A stretch of 64,000 nt of DNA from Streptacidiphilus melanogenes (GTDB lineage: Bacteria; Actinomycetota; Actinomycetes; Streptomycetales; Streptomycetaceae). The stretch spans positions 281,890-345,889 of the forward strand of contig NZ_BBPP01000003.1 in the NCBI RefSeq assembly GCF_000787835.1, read 5' to 3'. Below the pieces are notes generated by a model. It did not search any database, had not been told where the DNA came from, and saw only the letters and a program-made list of their open reading frames with translations. The translations under genes were made by a program, and so were the position numbers. Within the stretch, counting starts at the first letter, position 1. Each line of letters opens with the position of its first letter. This document shows, piece by piece, positions 33,547 to 41,298 of the stretch.

Positions 33547-34128
33547 TCACCCGGCCGGGGAGGCTCCGGTCGTGGGCGGTGCCACGGGCGAGGGTGCCGA
33601 CGGGTCGCTCGGGAAGGTGCCGATGTTCCCCAACCGCCAGGAGTGGGTCGACCCGGGGTTCGCCAGGTGGATCTCCAGCGCATCGCGCGCGCCGTCGGCA
33701 TAACGGATTGTCACCTCCGCGTCGGCGCTGTCCGAGGGGTTGGCCGCCAGCGTGACGGTGGCGACTCCGTCGGCCGCATCGGCGCTGTGGGTGAAGTCGA
33801 CGGCGGAGAACCCGGCGGGCCCGGCGTTGTCCGCAGCCGGAACCACCGCACGGAGCTCGCTGTCGCTGTGGTCGGCGAGCGCACGCAGGTAACAACGGAT
33901 CAGTCCGGCCTGGTCCGCGTCCGCGTGCTCGATCCGGGCGGGCCAGGAACAGGACGGTGCGGACGCGTCCGGTCCGGCGAAGGCGTTTGCGACCTGCCGC
34001 CATCCCGCAGGAAGGGCCCATGTCCCGAACAGCGCCAATGCCACCGACGCCGCTAGCGTGGCGAGCCTGCGCGCTCGGCGTCGTGACGCCCCCGCGCCGG
34101 CTGTGCCCCCGTCACTGCCCCTCACCAT
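33547..34128 (-). CDS. membrane-anchored or secreted protein, 193 aa
   Basis: A basic N-terminus (ASRRRARRL) precedes one hydrophobic segment (ATLAASVALALFGTWALPA, about 23-41). The extracytoplasmic part has two cysteines (SCSW, IRCYL) about 20 residues apart and ends in a Pro/Ser/Ala-rich tail (DPSAPSPVAPPTTGASPAG). The YLRALADHSDSELRAVV stretch resembles the NTF2-like folds used in many actinobacterial anchored proteins, but I cannot assign a family. Function unknown. Confidence 0.65.
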   Translation of the reverse strand: MVRGSDGGTAGAGASRRRARRLATLAASVALALFGTWALPAGWRQVANAFAGPDASAPSCSWPARIEHADADQAGLIRCYLRALADHSDSELRAVVPAADNAGPAGFSAVDFTHSADAADGVATVTLAANPSDSADAEVTIRYADGARDALEIHLANPGSTHSWRLGNIGTFPSDPSAPSPVAPPTTGASPAG

Positions 34129-34207
34129 GTCGTCCCCCGTTTCCGTCCTGCACCGTCGAACGGCGCGTGTCGACGATCACTGCCCTGACAGCGGGCCGGC
34201 CATGACC

Positions 34208-34402
34208 TCAGCAACTGCCGGAGTTGTGCAGGGTGTGGCTGTGCGTGATCCCGCTGCTGTGAGAAGAGTGGCTGCTGTGGTGGTGATGGCTCCGGCTCGG
34301 TGCCAGCGTCGTGGCCGCGCAGGCCGGGCTGTTGTTGCAGGCCGCGACGCCGACCGAGGTGGTGAGGGTGAGCGCGACGGCCAGGGCGATGCGACGGATC
34401 AA
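34208..34402 (-). CDS. 64-aa putative lipoprotein with His/Ser-rich tail
   Basis: A TTG start (34400-34402) is supported by GAGAGGAAG six bases upstream. The signal peptide (MIRRIALAVALTLTTSVGVA) ends at a lipobox-like VAAC (Cys22). The 42-residue mature part has a second Cys pair (ACA, GSC end) and a dense run RSHHHHSSHSSHSSG with two more His pairs near the end. That composition suggests surface metal binding (Zn, Ni or Cu). Too short for family assignment; function is inference. Confidence 0.6.
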   Translation of the reverse strand: MIRRIALAVALTLTTSVGVAACNNSPACAATTLAPSRSHHHHSSHSSHSSGITHSHTLHNSGSC

Positions 34403-34726
34403 GATTGCTTCCTCTCAAGCGGGCGGGTGAATCCTCTCAGCTGGACGACATCCCGAGGACCGCAGTTCCCTCGCGCCGAGCCCGTCCGTGCCTCGGCCTC
34501 GGTCGCGCCGGCGGTCGTACCCGTTCGCGTCGGAGCAGAGGACGGCGTGGCCGCGCCCGTCGAACGGCCAATGGTGGGGCCAATCGAGCCCACTTCGGCG
34601 GTATGCAGGAGGCGGCCGTACCTGGTGCTGTGCGCTTGCTGTTCAGAAGCTGTGGATTGCGCTAGCTTGAGCTCTGATCGGTACATGACAACTCCGTCGA
34701 TCGTCCCTACGGCGAGAGGAAGTTCC
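34403..34726. other. divergent promoter region, 324 bp
   Basis: Lies between the His-rich lipoprotein gene (minus) and the DUF4360 gene (plus). Open frames crossing it lack starts. An AT-richer part around 34650-34695 (TTGCGCTAGCTTGAGCTCTG then ATCGGTACATGACAAC) probably holds the DUF4360 promoter, but no consensus -35/-10 pair is certain. Both flanking genes have near-identical purine-rich ribosome-binding sites (GAGAGGAAG). Confidence 0.4.
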
Positions 34727-35383
34727 ATGATCCGCTCCATCGCGAAGGCTGCCGTCGCCACCGCACTGCTCGCCGGCTCCATGGTGTCCGGCACCGCGGC
34801 CCACGCCTCAGGCCGACAAGCGCCCCCGCCCGGCGGCTTCACCATCGGACTGGTGAGCGCCAACGGCTCCGGCTGCCCGGCCGGGACCGCGGCGACCACG
34901 GTCTCGCCCGACGAGACGGCCTTCACCGTCACCTACAGCAACTACCTCGCCCAGGCCGGTGGCAACTCCGTGCCCACCGACTTCCGGAAGAACTGTCAGC
35001 TCACCGTCCAGATCAACGCTCCGCAGGGCTTCACCTACGCCATCGCCGAAGCGGACTACCGCGGCTACGCCTACCTCGCGCCGGGGGCGAGCGGCATCGA
35101 GACGGCGAACTACTACTTCCAGGGCCAGGCGCAGACAGGCAGCCTCAGTCACACGTTCAACGGGGCCATGTCGGACGACTGGCAGGCCACCGACACGGCC
35201 TCGGTGGCCTCACTGGTCTGGGCCCCCTGCGGCGAGATCCGTGACCTGAACATCAACACGCAGCTGCTGGTGCGGCCCGGTTCCCAGTCGCCGGGCCAGA
35301 CCAGCTTCATGACGATGGACTCGACCGACGGCAGCCTGACCACGATCTACCACCTCGCGTGGGAGCAGTGCCCCACGGGCTGA
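34727..35383 (+). CDS. DUF4360 secreted protein
   Basis: 218 residues from ATG at 34727 after GAGAGGAAG. A signal peptide (MIRSIAKAAVATALLAGSMV to AHA) is followed by the DUF4360 domain: FTIGLVSANGSGCPAGTA, NYLAQAGG, KNCQLTVQINAPQGFTYAI and a final CPTG. Four cysteines likely form disulfides. The family is common in streptomycetes and fungi and uncharacterised. A long GC hairpin ends the transcript. A larger in-frame start at 34058 would bury the signal peptide and is rejected. Confidence 0.87.
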   Translation: MIRSIAKAAVATALLAGSMVSGTAAHASGRQAPPPGGFTIGLVSANGSGCPAGTAATTVSPDETAFTVTYSNYLAQAGGNSVPTDFRKNCQLTVQINAPQGFTYAIAEADYRGYAYLAPGASGIETANYYFQGQAQTGSLSHTFNGAMSDDWQATDTASVASLVWAPCGEIRDLNINTQLLVRPGSQSPGQTSFMTMDSTDGSLTTIYHLAWEQCPTG

Positions 35384-35440
35384 CCCCCCGACTCGGCCGA
35401 CACCGCGCGAGGCACCCCCCGCCTCACCCGTGCCGGCCGA

Positions 35441-35475
35441 CGCGGCCGGCCCCATCCCCCCTGGGGCCGGCCGCG
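35441..35475. terminator. 14-bp-stem bidirectional terminator hairpin
   Basis: CGCGGCCGGCCCCA (35441-35454) pairs perfectly with TGGGGCCGGCCGCG (35462-35475) around a 7-base loop (TCCCCCC). It lies between the convergent DUF4360 and PH-like genes, and it is the strongest hairpin I noticed in the window. Confidence 0.8.
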
Positions 35476-35503
35476 ATCCCCGAGGGCTCGTGCGGTCGAC
35501 CGG

Positions 35504-36205
35504 TCACACCAGGTAGGAGAGGTTGACCATGACCGCGATGTACGCGATCCCCGCAATCGTCACCACCACTGCGAACAGCACCTCATGAAGGTGCCGCCAC
35601 GCCACCTTGACCCCGGGGAACCGCTGCAGCAGTCCCTTCCAGCCCAGCGAGCCCTGTTCGGTGAACGGCACGCCGAGGGCGCCCCACAGCTCCTTGAGCG
35701 ATGCCGCGTCCCACAGACGCGGATCGATGAGCAGCGGCTTCCCGGCCGTGGACGTGACCACGACCCGGTGGCGGCTCGGTCCCTGGTACGGCAGGGCGAC
35801 GGTGTGGAGCCCGGTCAGGGCGCTCAGCTGGGAGCGCAGGACGCAGCGTCCCCACACGTTGCGGACCGTCAGCTCCCCGTCCTCCAGACGGATGCCGGCG
35901 TTCGCCCAGCGCATGCCGATGTAGAGGACGACCCACAACAGCGGCAGTGCGACCAGGACGAGCCCGGCCACCAGGCCGAACAGGCCCTCCCCTGGCGAGG
36001 TGCCACGTCCCCGGGCCAGGAGCAGGCCCATCCGCAGCGTGCCGATGGCGATCACCGGCGCGCTCCGGAGCAGCGGGGCCACCAGGGCCCTGCTGTCCGG
36101 GCGCACCAGCACCCAGTCCGGGAACGCGGCCCCGTCGGCGTCCCCGTCCGGTCCCCCGTCCTCGCCGGCCTGCAGGAACCCGGCATCTCCCCGTGATCGT
36201 TCCAT
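35504..36205 (-). CDS. membrane protein with PH-like domain
   Basis: 233 residues. After a polar start come two hydrophobic segments (about 44-60 and 72-95, GLFGLVAGLVLVALPLLWVV). A soluble bacterial PH-like stretch follows (IRLEDGELTVRNVWGR, then HRVVVTSTAGKPLLIDPRLW), and a C-terminal helix (VLFAVVVTIAGIAYIAVMV). The architecture is that of streptomycete PH-domain membrane proteins of unknown role. It ends 29 bp past the hairpin shared with DUF4360. Confidence 0.7.
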   Translation of the reverse strand: MERSRGDAGFLQAGEDGGPDGDADGAAFPDWVLVRPDSRALVAPLLRSAPVIAIGTLRMGLLLARGRGTSPGEGLFGLVAGLVLVALPLLWVVLYIGMRWANAGIRLEDGELTVRNVWGRCVLRSQLSALTGLHTVALPYQGPSRHRVVVTSTAGKPLLIDPRLWDAASLKELWGALGVPFTEQGSLGWKGLLQRFPGVKVAWRHLHEVLFAVVVTIAGIAYIAVMVNLSYLV

Positions 36206-36386
36206 CCGGTCGTCCCCCTCGTGCTGTCACCGGTGGTACGCAGCCCGTCATGCGCCGACCGGGCGGTGGGCGGGTGCTGCCGGTGATCCTCCCGGACGGC
36301 CGGGGCACCCGCATCGGGGGAAACACGCAGATGCACACGTAGCCGGGACGTGTGCCGGACCGCCCGGCCGCCCTTCACCCCCGGGT

Positions 36387-37559
36387 TCAACCCGGCGCCG
36401 CGCGCTTGGCGGCCTTGGCTCTGCGCAGCTTGACCAGTTCGGTCAGCCCCAGCACCAGGCCGGCGGCGACGGCCACCGCCGCCCAGGCCGGCCAGGCCAG
36501 CGCGGCGGGGAGAAGAGCGCCGAGGACGAGCGGGAGGCACGGCAGGTACCAGCCCAGCACGGTCCGCGCCTGGTCGCCGTAGCGCAGTGAGATCGCGGCG
36601 TTGGCGCTGTAGAAGGCGAGCACTCCTCCGCACAGCGCCCAGCAGGCGCCGGTCGGGAGCACGTGTCCGGGGGCGGCGACGGCCGTGCCGAGCGCGGCGG
36701 CGAGTGCGGTGATGCCGGTGACCAGAAGGAACGGCAGGTACATCACGCTGTCGCGGATCGCCTCCAGTGCGCCCCCGAGCTGGGCCCGGGACAGGCCGCG
36801 GACCGCCGAGGAAGTGCCCCAGACGAAGAACACCGCGCCGAGCTGGGCGACCACCAGGAAGCCCAGCAGCGCGGCCAGGGCCGAGCCTTCGGTGAAGTGC
36901 GCGGCCAGGGTCACCACGATGGTGAAAACGCTCTCGCCGAGCACGATCACCACGAATCCGCCGATCCGTTCGACCATGTGCTCGACCGATAGCAGCCCGT
37001 GCACCAGCGCGCGCTCCGCCTCGCCGCGGACCACCAGCAGCACCACCTCCAGGCCGATCGCCACACCCCACAGCACGAACCGCTCGGGGTTGGGCAGTGC
37101 GGCCGAAGCGGCCCACAGTCCCGCTGTGACCAGCCCGTAGAGCACCGGCCGCCACAATGGGACGGGCACCGCGCGGCTGCGCACGCGGCCCCACCAGAGC
37201 AGGAAGTACACCAGCCGCACCCACGCCGCTCCGAGCGCGTACGCCCAGGCCCGGCTGCCGAGCCCGGCCGGCCCGGCGGCCGCCATCAACCCGAGGCCGG
37301 GCATCGCGGCGACCAGCATCGTCTGGATGCGGGGGCCGGCCGATCCGAACATGTTCACGGTCAGCATCAGGTTGACCCACGCCCACCAGGCCGGGAAGAA
37401 GAGCACCAGGAACGTGCCGAAGGCCGCCGGGCCGGGGTCGCCGTGCAGCCCGGTGGACAGCACGCTCACGATCACGACGAAGACCAGGTCGAAGAAGAGC
37501 TCGAACCAGTCGGCCCGCTGCGCCTCCTCTGCCACGTCGGACCCGAGCGAGCTACTCAT
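36387..37559 (-). CDS. low temperature requirement protein A (LtrA) family membrane protein
   Basis: 390 residues from ATG at 37557-37559; the frame stays open upstream to 37877, but that part is not membrane-like. About eleven hydrophobic segments, with the LtrA signatures WFELFFDLVFVVIVS (about 18-32), VEHMVERIGGFVVIVLGESV (mid-protein) and LRYGDQARTVLGWYLP. LtrA was named for cold growth of Listeria; its biochemical role is unknown. It stands alone. Just upstream of the start is a 16-bp palindrome (37565-37580). Confidence 0.88.
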   Translation of the reverse strand: MSSSLGSDVAEEAQRADWFELFFDLVFVVIVSVLSTGLHGDPGPAAFGTFLVLFFPAWWAWVNLMLTVNMFGSAGPRIQTMLVAAMPGLGLMAAAGPAGLGSRAWAYALGAAWVRLVYFLLWWGRVRSRAVPVPLWRPVLYGLVTAGLWAASAALPNPERFVLWGVAIGLEVVLLVVRGEAERALVHGLLSVEHMVERIGGFVVIVLGESVFTIVVTLAAHFTEGSALAALLGFLVVAQLGAVFFVWGTSSAVRGLSRAQLGGALEAIRDSVMYLPFLLVTGITALAAALGTAVAAPGHVLPTGACWALCGGVLAFYSANAAISLRYGDQARTVLGWYLPCLPLVLGALLPAALAWPAWAAVAVAAGLVLGLTELVKLRRAKAAKRAAPG

Positions 37560-37917
37560 CCGTACCGGACGGCCGTCCGGCGGCTGCGGGCAGCGGTGCG
37601 ACTGTCTTCCATGACGGGTCTCCGCTCGTACGGGTTTCGGCAGGGGGCTGCTTCGTGTCCACTGTGGAGCACGCGGTCCAGGGCGCTCGGACGCTTCGGA
37701 ACTGACACGCTGTCGGTTCACACAGGCGGTCGCCGAGCTCGGGCCGGGCACGACCGTCACGCGCGGCTCCGCCCATCTGCTGAGTGTGGACATGACATTT
37801 TTCACAGTCGGGGGAAGAGATCGCCGTCTGCCCAGCTCAGAGCGGTACTCGGGGGTCGGCATGGCCTGATTCGCCACTAAGTCGTCATTGCTGCCAACGA
37901 GACCGTCGATACACGCT
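37560..37917. other. divergent intergenic region with 16-bp palindrome
   Basis: CCGGACGGCCGTCCGG at 37565-37580 is a perfect palindrome five bases before the LtrA start, where a repressor or a translation-blocking hairpin could act. The rest, up to the GlxA-like regulator start, has no clear gene. An AT-rich patch TGGACATGACATTTTTCACAG near 37788-37808 is the best candidate for a promoter of the regulator. Confidence 0.45.
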
Positions 37918-38943
37918 GTGACGGTGCCTCAGCGACGTGTTGTAGTGGTCATCTATTCGGGGGTCCAGGCTCTCGACATCGCAGGGCCGGTCGAGGTGTT
38001 CGACACGGTCAACCGCCTGCTGGCCGACGGTCTGGACCTCGGCTACCGGATCGGGTTCGTGTCACCTGACGCCCCGCGGGTGCGGACCTGTGCGGGCATG
38101 GTGGTCGAGGCGGACCCTCCGGAGGCGGGGGAGGGGCCGATCGACACCCTGCTCGTGCCCGGTGGGTGGAGTCTCAAGGAGGCCCTCGGTCGAGGGGAGT
38201 TGGTGTCCTGGATCGGCCGGGCCGCAGGGAGGGCCCGGCGGGTCGTCTCGGTGTGCGGCGGGGCGTTCCTGTTGGCCGAGGCAGGGCTGCTGCAGGGACG
38301 GCGCGCCACCACGCACTGGGCGTTCTGCGCGGAGCTGGCCCGACGGTACCCGGAGGTGGCGGTGGAGTCCGAACCGATCTTCGTCTGGGACGGGCGGTTC
38401 GTGACCTCCGCAGGGGTGGCGGCCGGGATCGACATGGCCCTCGCCCTGGTGGAGGCGGACCACGGTGCCGCGTTCGCGCTCGAGCTGGCGCGCTTCCTGG
38501 TGCTGTTCTTCAAGCGCAACGGCGGGCAGTCGCAGTTCAGTTCGATCCTGGAGACGCAGTTGGCCGACCGGCCGCCGATCCGCACGGCGCAGGAGTGGAT
38601 CTCGCAGAACCTCGAGAGGCCGCTGCCGCTGCCCCAGCTGGCCGAGCGCGCCAACATGAGCCTGCGGAACTTCGCCCGGGTGTTCCGGCGCGAGGTCGGC
38701 GTGCCGCCCGGTCAGTACATCGAGCAGCTGCGGATCGCCCGGGCCCGCACGCTGCTGGAGAGCACCGACCTGCCGGTCACGCAGATCGCCCACCGTTGCG
38801 GCTTCGGCGCACCGGAGACGTTCTTCCGCTCGTTCGGCCGTGCCCTGGAGCTGACCCCGGGCGAATACCGCCACCGTTTCCAGGCCCTGTCTCCCGCCGG
38901 GCTGATGGTGCCGTCCGGAGCGGCCGAGGGGAGGGTGGGATGA
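37918..38943 (+). CDS. GlxA-type regulator (DJ-1/PfpI domain + AraC HTH)
   Basis: 341 residues from GTG at 37918; the start is uncertain because no ribosome-binding site is clear (TTG at 37888 and GTG at 37924 are alternatives). The N-terminal DJ-1/PfpI-like domain (VVVVIYSGVQALDIAGPVEV) has its nucleophile-elbow Cys in VCGGAFLLAEAG. The C-terminus has two AraC HTH motifs (LPQLAERANMSLRNFARVFR and a second near IAHRCGFGAPETFFRSF). Its stop overlaps the ThDP gene start as ATGA, so it is co-translated with the enzymes it probably controls. Confidence 0.87.
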   Translation: MTVPQRRVVVVIYSGVQALDIAGPVEVFDTVNRLLADGLDLGYRIGFVSPDAPRVRTCAGMVVEADPPEAGEGPIDTLLVPGGWSLKEALGRGELVSWIGRAAGRARRVVSVCGGAFLLAEAGLLQGRRATTHWAFCAELARRYPEVAVESEPIFVWDGRFVTSAGVAAGIDMALALVEADHGAAFALELARFLVLFFKRNGGQSQFSSILETQLADRPPIRTAQEWISQNLERPLPLPQLAERANMSLRNFARVFRREVGVPPGQYIEQLRIARARTLLESTDLPVTQIAHRCGFGAPETFFRSFGRALELTPGEYRHRFQALSPAGLMVPSGAAEGRVG

Positions 38944-40673
38944 CCGTCAGGATGCGGCTGGTCGACTACCTCGCCGGAGAACTGGCCCGGCTCGGGGTGA
39001 GCCATGTGTTCGGGGTCGGCGGCGCGAACATCGAGGACTTCTACGCGGCCCTGCACACCGTCGGCGGACGTGTCCGGGCCGTGGTGTGCAAGCACGAGTT
39101 CTCGGCGGCCACCATGGCCGACGGTTACGCCCGGACCACCGGGCGGCTCGGGGTGGTCACGGCCACCTCGGGTGGCGGTGCGGTCAACCTGGTGCCGGGG
39201 CTGGCGGAAGCGTACGCCTCGCGTGTGCCGCTGCTCGCGCTTGTCGGGCAGCCGCCCACCACCGCCGAGGGGCGGGGGGCGTTCCAGGACACCAGCGGCA
39301 AGGCCGGATCCTTCGCCGCGAAGGAGCTGTTCGCGCCGGTGAGCCGTTTCTGCGCGCGGGTCGAGTCCCCGGAGGCGATCCCGGAGCTGCTGGCGGAGTC
39401 AGTAGCTGCGGCCTGCGGTCCGGTACGGGGACCCGCGGTCCTGCTGCTGCCGAAGGACGTCCAGCGTGCCCCGGTCGCGCCCCGCCGGGTGTCGCCGCTT
39501 GCCAAGGACGCTCCCGGCGCAGCCGTTGCGGACCGGCTGCCGGAACCGTCCCGGCTGGAGCAGGCTGCGGATCTGCTGCGCCGTGCCCGGCGTGTGCTGG
39601 TGATCGCGGGTGAGGGCGTCGCCGCTGCCGACGCCCGGGCGGAGCTGGCCGAAGTGGCAACGCGGTTGGGGGCCTGGGTCGCGGTCAGCCCCGACGCCAA
39701 GGACGTCTTCCGCAACGACGACCATCGGTTCGCGGGCGTCGCCGGCGTCATGGGCCACCGCAACGTGCAGCAGTGCCTCCGGCAGGCGGACGCCTGTCTG
39801 CTGGTGGGTACGCGGTTACCGGACCTCGCCCGGGCGGGGCTGGACGAGGCGCTGGCCGCCGTCCCGGTGGTCTGCGTCGATCCCGAGCCCGCGTACGTCC
39901 CCGCGCTCGCGGTGCTCGGCCCGGTCCGTGAAGCGCTGCGCGCGCTGGCCGGTCGGCTCGGCCCGCCGCGGTCGGCCCCGCAGCACGCCGGGCCGGTGCC
40001 GACACCCACCCCGCCACCCCGTTCCGCGGCGCGCTCGGGCGTCCTCGGCCACGCGGCGGCTGTCGCCGCCGTCGAGGCCGCGCTGCCGTCCGACGCTCAT
40101 GTCTTCGTGGACGCCGGCAACGCCGGTGCCAGCGTGATCCACCGACTGCCGGCGCCGACGCACGGCCGGTTCGTGGTCGCCGTCGGCATGGGGGGCATGG
40201 GGTACACGTTCGGCGCCGGGATCGGCGCGGCGCTGGGCACCGGAAAACGCACCTACGTGCTGGCCGGTGACGGCTCGTTCTTCATGCACGGGATGGAGAT
40301 CCACACCGCGCTGGAGCAGCGGGCTCCGGTGACGTTCGTGATCTTCAACAACAACGCGCACGCCATGTGCGCCACACGCGAGCGGCTCTTCCTCGGCGGC
40401 CCGCACCCGAGCAACCTCTTCCACCCCGCCGACCTCGCCGCCGGCATGGCGGCCATGTTCCCCACCCTGCGCGTCACCCGGGCCACCGACCCGGACCGGC
40501 TGCACCAGGCCCTGCTGCGCGCCAACAGCGGCGCAGGACCGGCCTTCGTCGCCGTCGACCTCGACCCCGCCGAGCTGCCTCCGTTCCTGCCCTTCCTCCA
40601 CACCCTCGACCACACCCTCGACCCCCAGCACCAGGAGAGCCCCCATGGCCACGCACACGCCCACGCTGGCTGA
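38940..40673 (+). CDS. ThDP-dependent enzyme of the acetolactate synthase/benzoylformate decarboxylase superfamily
   Basis: 577 residues, full length. The activating glutamate is Glu53 (KHEFSAATMADGYART). The ThDP/Mg motif is GDGSFFMHGMEIHTA through FNNNAH in the C-terminal third. A Pro/Thr-rich stretch (about 355-365) links the middle and C-terminal domains, and the protein ends in a His-rich HGHAHAHAG. It should decarboxylate or ligate 2-oxo acids; it lacks an obvious regulatory-subunit partner, so it is not ordinary acetolactate synthase. It overlaps the regulator (4 bp) and the SRPBCC gene (29 bp). Confidence 0.83.
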   Translation: MTVRMRLVDYLAGELARLGVSHVFGVGGANIEDFYAALHTVGGRVRAVVCKHEFSAATMADGYARTTGRLGVVTATSGGGAVNLVPGLAEAYASRVPLLALVGQPPTTAEGRGAFQDTSGKAGSFAAKELFAPVSRFCARVESPEAIPELLAESVAAACGPVRGPAVLLLPKDVQRAPVAPRRVSPLAKDAPGAAVADRLPEPSRLEQAADLLRRARRVLVIAGEGVAAADARAELAEVATRLGAWVAVSPDAKDVFRNDDHRFAGVAGVMGHRNVQQCLRQADACLLVGTRLPDLARAGLDEALAAVPVVCVDPEPAYVPALAVLGPVREALRALAGRLGPPRSAPQHAGPVPTPTPPPRSAARSGVLGHAAAVAAVEAALPSDAHVFVDAGNAGASVIHRLPAPTHGRFVVAVGMGGMGYTFGAGIGAALGTGKRTYVLAGDGSFFMHGMEIHTALEQRAPVTFVIFNNNAHAMCATRERLFLGGPHPSNLFHPADLAAGMAAMFPTLRVTRATDPDRLHQALLRANSGAGPAFVAVDLDPAELPPFLPFLHTLDHTLDPQHQESPHGHAHAHAG

Positions 40674-41298
40674 GATCCCCGGCCTGATCCGGGTGGAGCA
40701 CACCGACCAGGAGCAACTGCTCTCACTCTGCTCCGAGCTGACCAAGCCCTCCTACACGCACCAGGAGGTCCACGGGCAGTACTGCACCATCCAGACCCAC
40801 GTCGACTGCCCTCCCGACGACGTGTACGACTACCTGCGCCAAGGCCACCACCTGGAGGAATGGACGTTCAGCCTGCGCGGCTTCCGGCCGACGGGCTCTC
40901 CCGGCCTGTGGGTCGGCAGCGACCTGCTGGAGCAGGACACCCCGATCTACTGCCGGGTCGAGGCCGCCCCCCAGGCCCGGACGGTGGACTACCACTGCGC
41001 CTGGGACCAGGGCGAAGAACTGTGGATGGTCTACCTCATGCGCGTCATCCCGGCCCAGGTGGTGCTGAACCGGCCGGGGTCGGTGATCACCTGGACCAAC
41101 TGCCGCCACCCGTACTACGACCGCAACCCGCACCCCGAACTCGCGCCCCGCCCCGACCGACCGTGGGTCGGCGACTACTGGCCCCTCTTCTACGCCGGCC
41201 ACACCGTGGAACTGGCCAATCTCAAAGCCATCCTGGAACACCGGCACCGCACCGGGCAGCCGGTCTCCTCCGCGCCGCGCGCCGCGGAGGCCCAGTGA
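40645..41298 (+). CDS. SRPBCC-fold protein
   Basis: 217 residues from ATG at 40645, inside the last 29 bases of the ThDP gene. The START/Bet v1-like profile begins YCTIQTHVDCPPDDVYDYLR, followed by HHLEEWTFSLRGF and a VDYHCAWDQGEE strand. The family includes polyketide cyclases/aromatases, START lipid-binding proteins and AHSA1-like chaperones, all with a deep hydrophobic cavity. Its tight coupling to a ThDP enzyme and a KAS III-like protein favours small-molecule binding or cyclisation (inference). Its stop overlaps the next gene as GTGA. Confidence 0.75.
   Translation: MATHTPTLAEIPGLIRVEHTDQEQLLSLCSELTKPSYTHQEVHGQYCTIQTHVDCPPDDVYDYLRQGHHLEEWTFSLRGFRPTGSPGLWVGSDLLEQDTPIYCRVEAAPQARTVDYHCAWDQGEELWMVYLMRVIPAQVVLNRPGSVITWTNCRHPYYDRNPHPELAPRPDRPWVGDYWPLFYAGHTVELANLKAILEHRHRTGQPVSSAPRAAEAQ

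Noticed and set aside
34058-35383. 441-residue version of the DUF4360 gene
   Set aside because: The upstream extension buries a clear signal peptide; a strong ribosome-binding site precedes the ATG at 34727.
39000-40673. ordinary acetolactate synthase large subunit (ilvB)
   Set aside because: No ilvN/ilvC neighbour and coupling to SRPBCC and KAS III-like genes; a general ThDP-enzyme call is safer.
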